Shown here in pieces: positions 44,441-54,356 of a DNA stretch of 64,000 bases. Every line of letters starts with the position of its first letter. Position 1 is the stretch's first letter. Source of the stretch: Leucobacter sp. PH1c (lineage in GTDB: Bacteria > Actinomycetota > Actinomycetes > Actinomycetales > Microbacteriaceae); the NCBI RefSeq assembly GCF_000633415.1, contig NZ_AYMV01000009.1, positions 1 to 64,000 on the forward strand, given 5' to 3'. A program made the position numbers and the translations under genes. Under the pieces are notes generated by a model, which made no database searches, was not told the origin of the DNA, and was given only the letters and a program-made list of their open reading frames with translations.

Positions 44441-45448
44441 TCATCCATACAAATAGCTGATCCCTCGAATGTCCCCTCGCCCGAGGGTACGCATCGCTGA
44501 CTCGCAGGTGTTTGCCATCGGCTTCATGACCTGGTTGTTCGCCTGCTGAGAGTGCCCGAGTCCGAACGTGTGGCCAAACTCATGCGTCGCGACGCCCTGC
44601 AGGTCGTACCGAGTTCCGGAGCATGCAGTACTGCTCCCGGTGTTCCAGGCATAGCTCGTGTTGTACTTCTGATCCGAACGGTATGGGTAGGCCCCGATCG
44701 AGTAAGTACATGTCGCGGCCAGAGTGCCTGAGGGAAGAGGACCCCACCCCTTCGTGTTGAGCGCAACCGCGTATGCCCCACAGCCTCCCCCACTTGTAGG
44801 CAGTGGGGTGCGTGTGGTTGTTCCCGCATAACTCGTGCGCAGCGAGGAGTACCCCGTGTTTCCGCACGAACCAGTGAGATTTCCTTTCCAACGGTTCGCT
44901 GCGCGCTGCAGGGTCGCTGCCGAGTCCGAGCCTTTCTGCCCGGTCGGGTTGTACTGCCATTCAACGAGACGCTTTGCCCAGTTATGCCCCAGCATCGCCG
45001 AGTCGGCACTGGTGCACTTGACCGGAGACGCCGCAGCCTGGATGCTCGGCGGACTTGTTTGCTCGCTCAGTGAGGCAAAGAGTTCAGCACCATCCAGAAC
45101 GTCTTCGATCCGTTGAAGGTACTCCACTCCCTCGGCACTACCGAATAGTTCGTCGCCCACCCGTGCGGCTACGTCTCCGTCTTCATCAGCGACAAGAAGA
45201 ACCTCGAGGACTTCAGGTGCCCCTTCCGCGGCAATTGCCTCATACCGCACTTCCATCCCTGGCTCAGGTATAACAAAATCCTGCCCTTCGGGGAGGATCA
45301 GAACTTGCTCTACACCTGGTGTTGACTCGACTGCCGGCAGATCATCCAGACTGTAGGTCTCTCCTCCTGTGGCGATAGCAGGAGACACTACAGAGGCAAA
45401 TACTCCCACGAGCACGACACTAGCGACGCTCAAGAACCTCATCCTCAC
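44441..45448 (-). CDS. Secreted matrixin-like zinc metalloprotease
   Basis: The 335-residue protein has a signal peptide (residues 1-27, cleavage near AIATGGE), an acidic N-terminal region (28-140) that may be a propeptide, and a catalytic domain. The active site is the metzincin motif HEFGHTFGLGH at 289-299, with a Met-turn candidate VMKPM at 307-311. Six cysteines (145, 195, 223, 247, 276, 315) could form three disulfides. It resembles matrixin/M10A-type bacterial proteases. Base composition is clearly lower in GC than its neighbours, suggesting acquisition. The 71-aa membrane protein gene lies 27 bp upstream in the same direction. Confidence 0.85.
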   Translation of the reverse strand: MRMRFLSVASVVLVGVFASVVSPAIATGGETYSLDDLPAVESTPGVEQVLILPEGQDFVIPEPGMEVRYEAIAAEGAPEVLEVLLVADEDGDVAARVGDELFGSAEGVEYLQRIEDVLDGAELFASLSEQTSPPSIQAAASPVKCTSADSAMLGHNWAKRLVEWQYNPTGQKGSDSAATLQRAANRWKGNLTGSCGNTGYSSLRTSYAGTTTRTPLPTSGGGCGAYAVALNTKGWGPLPSGTLAATCTYSIGAYPYRSDQKYNTSYAWNTGSSTACSGTRYDLQGVATHEFGHTFGLGHSQQANNQVMKPMANTCESAMRTLGRGDIRGISYLYG

Positions 45449-45475
45449 AGATCAGCCTTCCTTCTCGGGCGTTGA

Positions 45476-45691
45476 CTACGGCCTACCGAACACAAATTCG
45501 TAGAGCGGAATCCACTGGAGCCCCTGTGACGAATCGCAAGTACTGTCGCCTCCTTGCGCGCACGCCGCGGAGGAACTCACCGTCAGTGGAATCGGAAGAA
45601 ACGGAGTTGCGACAATGAGGAACCCAGCGACAACTGAGATCCACACAATCTTCCGACGTTGTGCCGAACGGAGGCCAACCGCACTCTCCAC
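45476..45691 (-). CDS. Small membrane protein next to the metalloprotease
   Basis: A 71-residue protein with a basic N-terminus, one long hydrophobic segment (about 16-38, IVWISVVAGFLIVATPFLPI) and a short outer tail with two cysteines (44 and 52, AACAQGGDSTC). It has no recognisable family. Position (27 bp ahead of the protease) and shared low-GC composition suggest one operon; a role as partner or protector against the protease is speculation. Confidence 0.6.
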   Translation of the reverse strand: MESAVGLRSAQRRKIVWISVVAGFLIVATPFLPIPLTVSSSAACAQGGDSTCDSSQGLQWIPLYEFVFGRP

Positions 45692-45823
45692 GCTCCGCTC
45701 CTGTCATTCCGGACGGGTCACAACGACCAGCATGAATCGTCAGATGAAGTCATGGTAGCTCCAGGCGGGTTTTCCGTCCAGTGGCCATGGACCTCCCTGC
45801 ACACACTCACACGCGGAGCACTC

Positions 45824-45849
45824 ATGCCAAGGCAGAGCCGCCTTGGCAT
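45824..45849. repeat. Perfect 10-bp inverted repeat upstream of the protease operon
   Basis: Arms atgccaaggc and gccttggcat around agagcc, in the 210-bp gap between the 71-aa gene and the tRNA terminator. It could be an operator or a remnant of an integration boundary. Nothing else in 45692-45901 is supported. Confidence 0.6.
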
Positions 45850-45901
45850 CAGAACCCCGCTGGTGAATCGGTTGGCCCAAGGGGCTCCCGAAAGCAAGAA
45901 A

Positions 45902-45941
45902 GGCCCGGAACTCTGTTGATTTCTCAACGGAGTTCCGGGCC
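45902..45941 (-). terminator. Strong bidirectional terminator behind tRNA-Pro
   Basis: 18-bp stem (ggcccggaactctgttga, one mismatch) with a TTTC loop. T-rich runs follow on both strands (attttg rightward, tttctt leftward), so it ends the leftward tRNA transcript and could also block readthrough from the left. Confidence 0.85.
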
Positions 45942-45947
45942 ATTTTG

Positions 45948-46021
45948 TCGGGATGACAGGATTTGAACCTGCGACCCCGTCGTCCCGAACGACGTGCGCT
46001 ACCAAGCTGCGCCACATCCCG
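45948..46021 (-). tRNA. tRNA-Pro (anticodon CGG)
   Basis: The 74-nt cloverleaf on the minus strand has acceptor arms CGGGATG/CATCCCG, D-arm GCGC...GCGC, anticodon stem CGTCG/CGACG with loop TTCGGGA (anticodon CGG), and T-loop TTCAAAT in GCAGG/CCTGT. The discriminator is A and CCA is not encoded. A TAGAGT box lies upstream at about 46045. Confidence 0.95.
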
Positions 46022-46139
46022 ATTTGCGCTTTCACGCAGGGACTACTCTATCGGGTCCGCGGCCAAACTGGGAAATCGTGGGCGGCCCGGGCGCGGCTCC
46101 GTTCGCCGGGGCGAGGAAACCGCTCGGGGCGCCTGCTCC

Positions 46140-46805
46140 TTACTCGGGGGCGACCACGCTCAGCGTCGCCAGCGTGACCGGGGTTTCCTGACCCGCCCAG
46201 GTCACCTGGAGCGCGGCGTCGCCGTCTCCCGCGGTGAGTCCGCCGCCCGCGAGCGCGTCGGCGTCGAGCACGTGCTGCACGCGGAGCGTCGCGAAGCCGG
46301 TCTCGGCGATGCTCGCGCCGCCGAGCGTGGAGACCGATGCCGCCCACAGCTCCGGCACGGCCCGCTCGGGCGAGCCCGTTCCCTGCGCCTGCGCGGTCTG
46401 CGGGAGCGGCGCCTCTTCCCCCGACGCGGAGACGCCCACCTGCTCGGCGCCTGCGCGACCATGGGCCATGGCTTCGGCGAAGACGGTGCGGCAGACAGGA
46501 TCCCCCACCCCGTCCGTGATCCAGCGCGTGCCGAGCACGCCGTGCGCGGAGGTGTCGAGGAGGAACTCCTCGCCGCCCTCGAGCGGTGCCCCGCGGTACG
46601 TGAGGGGTACGTGGTAGACCGTGCGATCGCCCGCGGTGACGAGGTGACCCTCGATCCCCACCTCGCCCTCGGGGTCGTCGTACCGGTAGGCGCCGATCTT
46701 CTCGAGCGCGGTCACGTCGCCCGTGAACCAGGGGCGCGTGGGGAGCCAGGCCGCGAGCAGCTCCATCTTGGACGGAGACATCGTCGTGTCGTAAATGAGT
46801 GCCAT
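46140..46805 (-). CDS. CG0192-like protein with maltokinase N-terminal cap-like domain
   Basis: The 221-residue protein begins MALIYDTTMSPSKMELLAAW and continues with WFTGDVTALEKIGAYRYDDP, HVPLTYRGAPL and LGTRWITDGVGDPVCRTVF, the pattern of the actinobacterial CG0192/maltokinase-cap family. No kinase domain is attached. Family members occur alone in actinobacteria and their role is unclear. The ATG is 6 nt after TAGGAT, fitting a leaderless transcript. Confidence 0.78.
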   Translation of the reverse strand: MALIYDTTMSPSKMELLAAWLPTRPWFTGDVTALEKIGAYRYDDPEGEVGIEGHLVTAGDRTVYHVPLTYRGAPLEGGEEFLLDTSAHGVLGTRWITDGVGDPVCRTVFAEAMAHGRAGAEQVGVSASGEEAPLPQTAQAQGTGSPERAVPELWAASVSTLGGASIAETGFATLRVQHVLDADALAGGGLTAGDGDAALQVTWAGQETPVTLATLSVVAPE

Positions 46806-46811
46806 GGGCCG

Positions 46812-46817
46812 ATCCTA
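46812..46817 (-). promoter_or_regulatory. -10 box of the CG0192-like gene
   Basis: TAGGAT on the minus strand, 6 nt before the ATG at 46805. Confidence 0.5.
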
Positions 46818-46873
46818 CGCCGTTCTCCGGGGACGCGCCGAGGGATCTCGCCGAGGGATCTCGCCGAAGTTCC

Positions 46874-46957
46874 CCGGGAGACAGCACGAGTGCTCCGGGA
46901 GACAGCACGAGTGCTCCGGGAGACAGCACGAGTGCTCCGGGCGACAGCACGAGTGCT
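46874..46957. repeat. Four tandem 21-bp palindromic repeats
   Basis: Units at 46874-46894, 46895-46915, 46916-46936 and 46937-46957 are identical except for one base (a to c) in the fourth. Each contains the dyad agcac-ga-gtgct. They sit just upstream of the CG0192-like gene promoter and downstream of typA. A shorter direct repeat (gagggatctcgcc, 46839-46866) lies beside them. Confidence 0.85.
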
Positions 46958-46966
46958 CCGGGAACA

Positions 46967-47008
46967 GCGCAGCGCCCCACCCGCCGTGAGGCGGACGGGG
47001 CGCTGCGC
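46967..47008 (-). terminator. Terminator of typA
   Basis: 12-bp stem gcgcagcgcccc with its perfect complement, plus an inner 5-bp stem (ccgcc-gtga-ggcgg), about 60 bp after the typA stop on the minus strand. Confidence 0.7.
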
Positions 47009-47067
47009 GGCGGAAGATCCGGCCGCAGGAGTTCCGGCCGCAGGAGGTCCGGCTGGGAAGATCCGGC

Positions 47068-48975
<1,908 letters not shown>

Positions 48976-49115
48976 AGAGGTGGTGTCCTAACGTGACGAA
49001 CGGGTCGTCGACACGGCGGGGTGCCGGGCACCGCGGGACGTTCCCCTCACGGCGCCGAAGAAGCCGACGCACTATTTTAGCGGATCACGGCCGTGTCCGC
49101 ACACAGGGGATCATA

Positions 49116-49121
49116 TATGAT
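49116..49121 (+). promoter_or_regulatory. -10 box of the Bcr/CflA-type gene
   Basis: TATGAT, a near-consensus box, 6 nt before the ATG at 49128. This is the clearest leaderless configuration in the window. Confidence 0.65.
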
Positions 49122-49127
49122 TCAGCC

Positions 49128-50315
49128 ATGACTGCCGGGCCGAAGTTCACGCGCGGCCTGCTCGCCGTCCTCTCCTTCCTCGCGGCAACGGGCCCCTTCG
49201 CGACCGACATGTATCTCTCGTCGTTCACGCGGATCGCCGACGATCTCGGCGCCCCGGCCTCGTCCGTGCAGCTCACGCTCACGGCGTTCCTCCTCGGCAT
49301 GGGGTCGGGGCAGCTCGTGCTCGGCCCGCTCTCCGACCAGTGGGGGCGGCGCCGGATCCTGCTCGGCGCGCTCGTGGTCTTTGCCGCGGCGAGCATCGCG
49401 ATGGTCTTCTCCCCCACGATCGAGGTGCTCATCGCGTTGCGCTTCGTGCAGGGTTTCGCGGGCGCGGCCGGCGTGGTGATCTCGCGCGCGATCGCGGTCG
49501 ACCTCACGGAGGGGGCCGACTCGATCCGTGCGATCAGCCTCATCGCGCTGTTCGTGGGCCTCGGCCCGCTGCTCGCGCCGCCCGTCGGCGGGGCGATCGC
49601 CGCGCTCAGCGACTGGCGCATGGTGTTCGCCGCCCTGGCCGTGCTCGCGGTCGCGATGCTCGTGCTCGCGAGTCTGTTCGTGCCCGAGTCACTGCCGCAG
49701 GCCCAGCGCCACGCCTCCGGGCTGCGGGCCGCCGCCCGCGGCTTCGCCATGCTGCTGCGGGATCGCCGCTTCGTGCTCCTCATGTGCGTCTTCGGCCTCG
49801 GTTTCGGCGGCATGATGGCGTACATCTCGGCGTCCCCGTTCGTGGGGCAGGTGGTGCTCGGCATGCCCCCGTTCGTGTACTCGCTCGCCTTCGCGCTCGG
49901 CGCGCTCGCGATGATCACCGCGAACACGATCAACGCCCGGCTCGCGGGGCGCGTGCCCCCGACCCGGATGCTCCTGCTCGGCACGCTGCTGGCCCTCGCA
50001 TCGGGAGCGACGCTCACCGCGCTCACGCTGAGCGATGCGCTCTCCCCCGCCGCGTTCATCGCGTGCGCGTTCGCGCTGACGGGCGGCACGGGGTTCATCA
50101 TGTCGAACGCGAGCGCGCTGGCGCTCGCTCGGGCCCGGGAGGCACGGGGCGCCGGATCGGCCCTGCTCGGTGCGGCGCAGTTCGCGGTGGGCGGCCTCGC
50201 CTCACCGCTCGTGGGCGCGTGGGGCGAGCACACGGCGCTGCCGATGGCGCTCTTCGTGCTCGCGGTCGCCGTGCTCGCGGTGTGCGGCGCGCTCCTCGCC
50301 CGAACTTCCGAGTGA
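49128..50315 (+). CDS. Bcr/CflA-family multidrug MFS transporter
   Basis: The 395-residue protein has twelve hydrophobic segments. The N-terminal motif PFATDMYLSSFTRIADDL and VQLTLTAFLLGMGSGQLVLG, followed by GPLSDQWGRRRILL (motif A), are diagnostic of Bcr/CflA exporters for bicyclomycin, chloramphenicol and similar drugs; the natural substrate here is unknown. The ATG at 49128 is set by the leaderless promoter. It is divergent from typA and ends before a long palindrome. Confidence 0.92.
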   Translation: MTAGPKFTRGLLAVLSFLAATGPFATDMYLSSFTRIADDLGAPASSVQLTLTAFLLGMGSGQLVLGPLSDQWGRRRILLGALVVFAAASIAMVFSPTIEVLIALRFVQGFAGAAGVVISRAIAVDLTEGADSIRAISLIALFVGLGPLLAPPVGGAIAALSDWRMVFAALAVLAVAMLVLASLFVPESLPQAQRHASGLRAAARGFAMLLRDRRFVLLMCVFGLGFGGMMAYISASPFVGQVVLGMPPFVYSLAFALGALAMITANTINARLAGRVPPTRMLLLGTLLALASGATLTALTLSDALSPAAFIACAFALTGGTGFIMSNASALALARAREARGAGSALLGAAQFAVGGLASPLVGAWGEHTALPMALFVLAVAVLAVCGALLARTSE

Positions 50316-50339
50316 CTCTGCTCCGGTATCCCGGGGCCG

Positions 50340-50380
50340 AACTGCACCGTACTCGAACTTCATTCGAGTACGGTGCAGTT
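50340..50380. terminator. Perfect 18-bp inverted repeat between convergent genes
   Basis: Arms aactgcaccgtactcgaa (50340-50357) and its exact complement (50363-50380) around cttca. It lies between the MFS gene and the convergent ABC operon, so it probably terminates both. It is AT-richer than its surroundings, like the palindrome at 1-43. Confidence 0.75.
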
Positions 50381-50408
50381 CCGTCGGGCCTGCCAGCCCC
50401 CAGCCAGC

Positions 50409-52169
50409 TCAGCCCAGCTTCTCCCCCGCGGGCTCACGGAGGGCGCGGGCGGCCTCGCGGCGGATGGCCTGCTCGGCCGGATCCGGCACCGGAAGCGACG
50501 CCAGCAGGCGCTGCGTGTAGCGCTCCCGCGGGGCGCGCAGCACCTCCGACGCGGGCCCGCTCTCGACGAGCTCGCCGTGGTACAGCACGCCCACACGGTC
50601 GGCGAGCGCGTCGACCACGGCGAGGTCGTGCGTGATGAACAGGGCCGCGAAGCCGAGCTCGGCCTGCAGCTCGGTGAAGAGCTCGAGCACGCGCGCCTGC
50701 ACTGAGACGTCGAGCGCGGAGGTCGGCTCGTCAGCGATGAGCAGCTTGGGATCGAGCGCGAGCCCGCGCGCGAGCGAGGCGCGCTGCCGCTGACCGCCCG
50801 AGAGCTCGTGCGGGAAGCGGTCGCCGTAGGAGCGCGGCAGCTGGACGGCTTCGAGCAGCTCGTCGACGCGGGGCCGCGCCGCGGCCGGGGTCGCGGCGAT
50901 CTTCTGCACCACGAGCGGCTCCGCGACGTTCTCCGCGATCGTGAGCAGCGGGTTGAAGCTCGACGCGGGATCCTGGAACACGAATCCGATGTCGCGCCGC
51001 GCGGCCCGGAAGCGCCGTTCCTTGAAGCCGACCATCTCGTGGCCGAGCACGGTGAGCGATCCGCCCGTCGCGGGGGTGAGCCCCGCAATCGCGCGGCCGA
51101 TCGTCGACTTGCCCGAACCCGATTCGCCGACGAGGCCGTAGACCTCGCCCGCGGCGATCTCGAAGTCGACGCCGCGAACCGCGAGGAAGCCCGGCTTCCC
51201 GAGCCGGCCCGGGTAGCGGATCTCGAGCCCGCGCGCGGACACGAGCGGCTGCGCGGCTCCCGACGCGGCGGACCCCTCCCGCGGATCCCGCGCGCGCTCC
51301 GCGACGGAGCTCCGGATCGGCCCCTCCCCGAGCTTCAGCACGGCGCCGAGCAGCTGCTTCGTGTAGGCCTCGCGGGGGTGCGCGAAGAGCTCCGCGACGG
51401 GCGCGCGCTCCACGACTTCGCCCTGGTACATCACGGCCACGTCGTCGGCGAGGTCGGCGACCACGCCCATGTTGTGCGTGATGAGCAGGATCGCGGTGCC
51501 GAACTCGTCGCGCAGCTGCCGGAGGAGGTCGAGGATCTCTGCCTGCACGGTCACGTCGAGCGCGGTGGTCGGCTCGTCGGCGACGATCAGACCGGGCCGC
51601 AGCGCGAGCGCCATGGCGATCATAACGCGCTGTTTCTGCCCGCCTGACAGCTGGTGCGGGTACGAGTCGACGCGCTCGGCGGGATCCGGGATCCCCACGC
51701 GCTCGAGCATCTCGATGGCCCGCTCGCGCGCGACGCGCTTCGAGAGCTTCTCGTGCGCGCGCAGTCCCTCCGCGATCTGCCAGCCGATCGTGTAGACCGG
51801 GTTGAGCGCGGTCGACGGCTCCTGGAAGACCATCGCGACGTCGCGGCCGCGCACGCTGCGCAGCTGATCGCGGGAGAGGCTCAGCACATCGTTCGTCTCG
51901 CCGCCGTCACGGGAGGTGAGGATCACCGAGCCCTCGGCGGTCGCGGTCTCCGGGAGGAGGCCGAGCACGGTGCGCGCGGACACGGTCTTGCCGGATCCGG
52001 ACTCCCCCACGACCGCGAGCACGCGGCCGGGCTCGACCGTCAGGGAGACGCCGTCGACGGCGCGCACCGGTCCGTGGTCGGTAGCGAAGGTCACCTCGAG
52101 ATCGCGGATCTCGAGCACGGAGCCCGTGCGGGGCGCTGCGGCCCCGGTGCGGGATGCGGTGCGGCTCAT
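50409..52169 (-). CDS. Fused double ATPase of peptide ABC transporter (operon B)
   Basis: The 586-residue protein joins two ABC domains. One has Walker A GESGSGKTV, signature LSGGQKQR and DEPTTALDV; the other has GESGSGKST, LSGGQRQR and DEPTSALDV. A linker of about 35 residues (Ala/Arg/Gly-rich) connects them. The ATG at 52169 overlaps the permease stop (ATGA); the longer upstream frame is an out-of-gene extension. It is the last gene of operon B. Confidence 0.94.
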   Translation of the reverse strand: MSRTASRTGAAAPRTGSVLEIRDLEVTFATDHGPVRAVDGVSLTVEPGRVLAVVGESGSGKTVSARTVLGLLPETATAEGSVILTSRDGGETNDVLSLSRDQLRSVRGRDVAMVFQEPSTALNPVYTIGWQIAEGLRAHEKLSKRVARERAIEMLERVGIPDPAERVDSYPHQLSGGQKQRVMIAMALALRPGLIVADEPTTALDVTVQAEILDLLRQLRDEFGTAILLITHNMGVVADLADDVAVMYQGEVVERAPVAELFAHPREAYTKQLLGAVLKLGEGPIRSSVAERARDPREGSAASGAAQPLVSARGLEIRYPGRLGKPGFLAVRGVDFEIAAGEVYGLVGESGSGKSTIGRAIAGLTPATGGSLTVLGHEMVGFKERRFRAARRDIGFVFQDPASSFNPLLTIAENVAEPLVVQKIAATPAAARPRVDELLEAVQLPRSYGDRFPHELSGGQRQRASLARGLALDPKLLIADEPTSALDVSVQARVLELFTELQAELGFAALFITHDLAVVDALADRVGVLYHGELVESGPASEVLRAPRERYTQRLLASLPVPDPAEQAIRREAARALREPAGEKLG

Positions 52170-53221
52170 CGCGTCGTTCCTTCCTGTGGGGTGCCGTCCG
52201 CCGCGTCGACCACGGGGTGCGACGCGGTTTCGAGCCCGGGCAGCGAGGTCGCCGCGACCGTTCCGGCTCCGGCCTTCGCGCGGCGGCGGCTGCGCAGCCG
52301 CGGGTCGGCAAGGTCGTTGAGGCTCTCGCCCGTGAGGGTGAGGCCCGTGACGATGAGCACGATCGCGAGGCCCGGCCAGAGGCTCGTCCACCACACGCCG
52401 TTCGTCACGTCCGCGATCGCCTTGTTCAGGTCGTAGCCCCACTCCGCCGCCGAGTTCGGCTCGATGCCGAAGCCGAGGAAGCCGAGCCCCGCGAGGGTGA
52501 GGATCGCCTCGGAGGCGTTGAGCGTGAACACGAGCGGCAGCGAGCGCGTGGAGTTGCGCAGCACGTGGCGGAACATGATCCGGCCGCGGCTCGCGCCGAC
52601 GACGCGCGCCGATTCGACGAAGGCCTCGGCCTTCACGCGCACCACCTCGGAGCGCACCACGCGGAAGTACTGCGGGATGAACACGACCGTGATCGACAGG
52701 GCGGCCGACCAGATGCCGCCCCACAGGCTCGACTGCCCGCCCGAGATCACGATCGACATGACGATCGCGAGGAGCAGCGAGGGGAACGCGTAGATCGCGT
52801 CGGTGATCATCACGAGCACGCGGTCGAGCGCGCCGCCGATGTAGCCGGAGACGAGGCCGAGCAGCGTGCCCGCGAAGATCGAGCTCACCACGGCGATGAC
52901 GATCACGAGGAGCGCGGTGCGGGATCCCCAGATCACGCGCGAGAGCACGTCGTAGCCCGCGATCGTGGTGCCGAACGGGTGGGCCGCGGAGGGCGCTGTG
53001 CGCGATCCGAAGTCGCCGTCGGGGCCCGCGAGCGCGTTGAAGTCGTACGGCGCGATGAGCGGTGCGAACACGGCGAGCACGAGGAAGAACGCGACGAGCG
53101 CGAGGCCGGCGATGAGCATGCCGCGCTGCAGGCCGACGCTCTGGCGCAGCTGCTTGATGAGCGGCCAGGAGTGCCAGCCCCGCTCGGCGGTGGGGGTGGT
53201 CAGGATGGCTTCGGTGGTCAT
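52166..53221 (-). CDS. ABC transporter permease, DppC type (operon B)
   Basis: The 351-residue permease has a long cytoplasmic N-terminus, six membrane segments, the DppC motif AHPFGTTIAGYDVLSRVIWG and the EAA loop AFVESARVVGASRGRIMFRH. The C-terminal 35 residues beyond the last helix (NDLADPRLRSRRRAKAG onward) are extended and hydrophilic. It starts 1 bp after the DppB stop. Confidence 0.94.
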   Translation of the reverse strand: MTTEAILTTPTAERGWHSWPLIKQLRQSVGLQRGMLIAGLALVAFFLVLAVFAPLIAPYDFNALAGPDGDFGSRTAPSAAHPFGTTIAGYDVLSRVIWGSRTALLVIVIAVVSSIFAGTLLGLVSGYIGGALDRVLVMITDAIYAFPSLLLAIVMSIVISGGQSSLWGGIWSAALSITVVFIPQYFRVVRSEVVRVKAEAFVESARVVGASRGRIMFRHVLRNSTRSLPLVFTLNASEAILTLAGLGFLGFGIEPNSAAEWGYDLNKAIADVTNGVWWTSLWPGLAIVLIVTGLTLTGESLNDLADPRLRSRRRAKAGAGTVAATSLPGLETASHPVVDAADGTPQEGTTR

Positions 53222-53222
53222 C

Positions 53223-54299
53223 TCAGTACCTCACTCGCGGGTCGATGAGCGCTGCGACGACGTCGACGACGAAGTTGCTGAGAGCGACGATCACGGCGAG
53301 CAGCGCGACGATGCCCTGCACTGCGACGAAGTCGCGGGCGCTCAGGTAGTGGGCGAGCTGGAAGCCGAGGCCCTTCCACTCGAAGGTGGTCTCGGTCAGC
53401 ACCGCGCCGCCGAGCAGCATCGCGATCTGCAGGCCGATGACCGTGATGATCGGGATCAGCGCCGGCCGGTAGGCGTGCTTCGTGACGAGCCGGAACTCCC
53501 CGACGCCGCGGGAGCGCGCCGAGTCGACGTACTCGCGCCCGATCGTGCCGATCATGTTCGTGCGCACGAGGCGGAGGAAGATCCCCGCCGTCATCATGCC
53601 GAGCGTGAGGGCCGGCAGGATCGCGTGGATGAGCACGTCGCCGACGTTCGCGAGATTCCCGGTGCGGAACGCGTCGATTAAGTAGAAGCCGGAGGGCGCG
53701 TCGAGCATCTCGATCTGCAGCTCCGTGCCGATCGATGCACGCCCCGAGACGGGCAGCCAGCCGAGCCACACGCCGAAGATGAGCTTCATGAGTAGGCCCG
53801 AGAAGAACACGGGGGTCGCGTAGGTGAAGATCGCGAAGACGCGGAGCACCGCGTCGGGTCCGCGGTCGCGGTAGTAGGCGGCGAGCATGCCGAGCGGGAT
53901 GCCCACGACGAACGCGACGATGAGAGTGAAGACGGCCAGTTCGAGCGTGGCGGCGCCGAAGGTGGCGAGCACCTCGGTCACGGCGCGATTGTCGCTGATG
54001 GTCGTGCCGAAGTTGCCCGTGAAGACCTGGCCCAGGTATTCGAAGTACTGGGTGAGGATCGGGCGATCGTAGCCGGCATCGTGGATGCGCTTGGCGAGCT
54101 CGTCGGGCGGCAGCTTGCCGCCCACCGCAGCGGTGATCGGATCGCCGATGCTGCGCATCAGCAGGAACACCATGGTGACGAGGATGAAGACGGTGGGGAG
54201 GATGAGGAGCGCGCGCCACAGGATGTAGCGGAGCAGGCCCCCTCCCGAGCGAGCGGCGCGCGTGGGTGCCGGCGCCGTCGGGGATGCGAGTGTAGCCAT
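53223..54299 (-). CDS. ABC transporter permease, DppB type (operon B)
   Basis: The 358-residue permease has six membrane segments. It starts with LLRYILWRALLILPTVFILV, followed by YDRPILTQYFEYLGQVFTGN typical of DppB, and ends with the short tail VVAALIDPRVRY. The EAA loop region is EYVDSARSRGVGEFRLVTKH. The gene follows the binding-protein gene after a strong hairpin. Confidence 0.94.
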   Translation of the reverse strand: MATLASPTAPAPTRAARSGGGLLRYILWRALLILPTVFILVTMVFLLMRSIGDPITAAVGGKLPPDELAKRIHDAGYDRPILTQYFEYLGQVFTGNFGTTISDNRAVTEVLATFGAATLELAVFTLIVAFVVGIPLGMLAAYYRDRGPDAVLRVFAIFTYATPVFFSGLLMKLIFGVWLGWLPVSGRASIGTELQIEMLDAPSGFYLIDAFRTGNLANVGDVLIHAILPALTLGMMTAGIFLRLVRTNMIGTIGREYVDSARSRGVGEFRLVTKHAYRPALIPIITVIGLQIAMLLGGAVLTETTFEWKGLGFQLAHYLSARDFVAVQGIVALLAVIVALSNFVVDVVAALIDPRVRY

Positions 54300-54310
54300 C
54301 GTGAGACTCG

Positions 54311-54348
54311 CCGACGGCGTGCGGGGGGACTCCCCCGCACGCCGTCGG
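54311..54348 (-). terminator. Intercistronic hairpin between binding-protein and permease genes (operon B)
   Basis: Perfect 17-bp stem (ccgacggcgtgcggggg) with a 4-nt loop in the 57-bp gap. Such hairpins can partly terminate or stabilise the upstream part of the mRNA so that more binding protein than permease is made. Confidence 0.75.
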
Positions 54349-54356
54349 TTCGAGGT

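Noticed and set aside
45740-46177. Frames on both strands across tRNA-Pro (for example [16 protein letters not shown] and [13 protein letters not shown])
   Set aside because: These are well-known spurious translations of tRNA genes; the tRNA fold explains the sequence.
46874-46957. CRISPR-like repeat array
   Set aside because: Units are directly adjacent with no spacers, and no cas gene is present.
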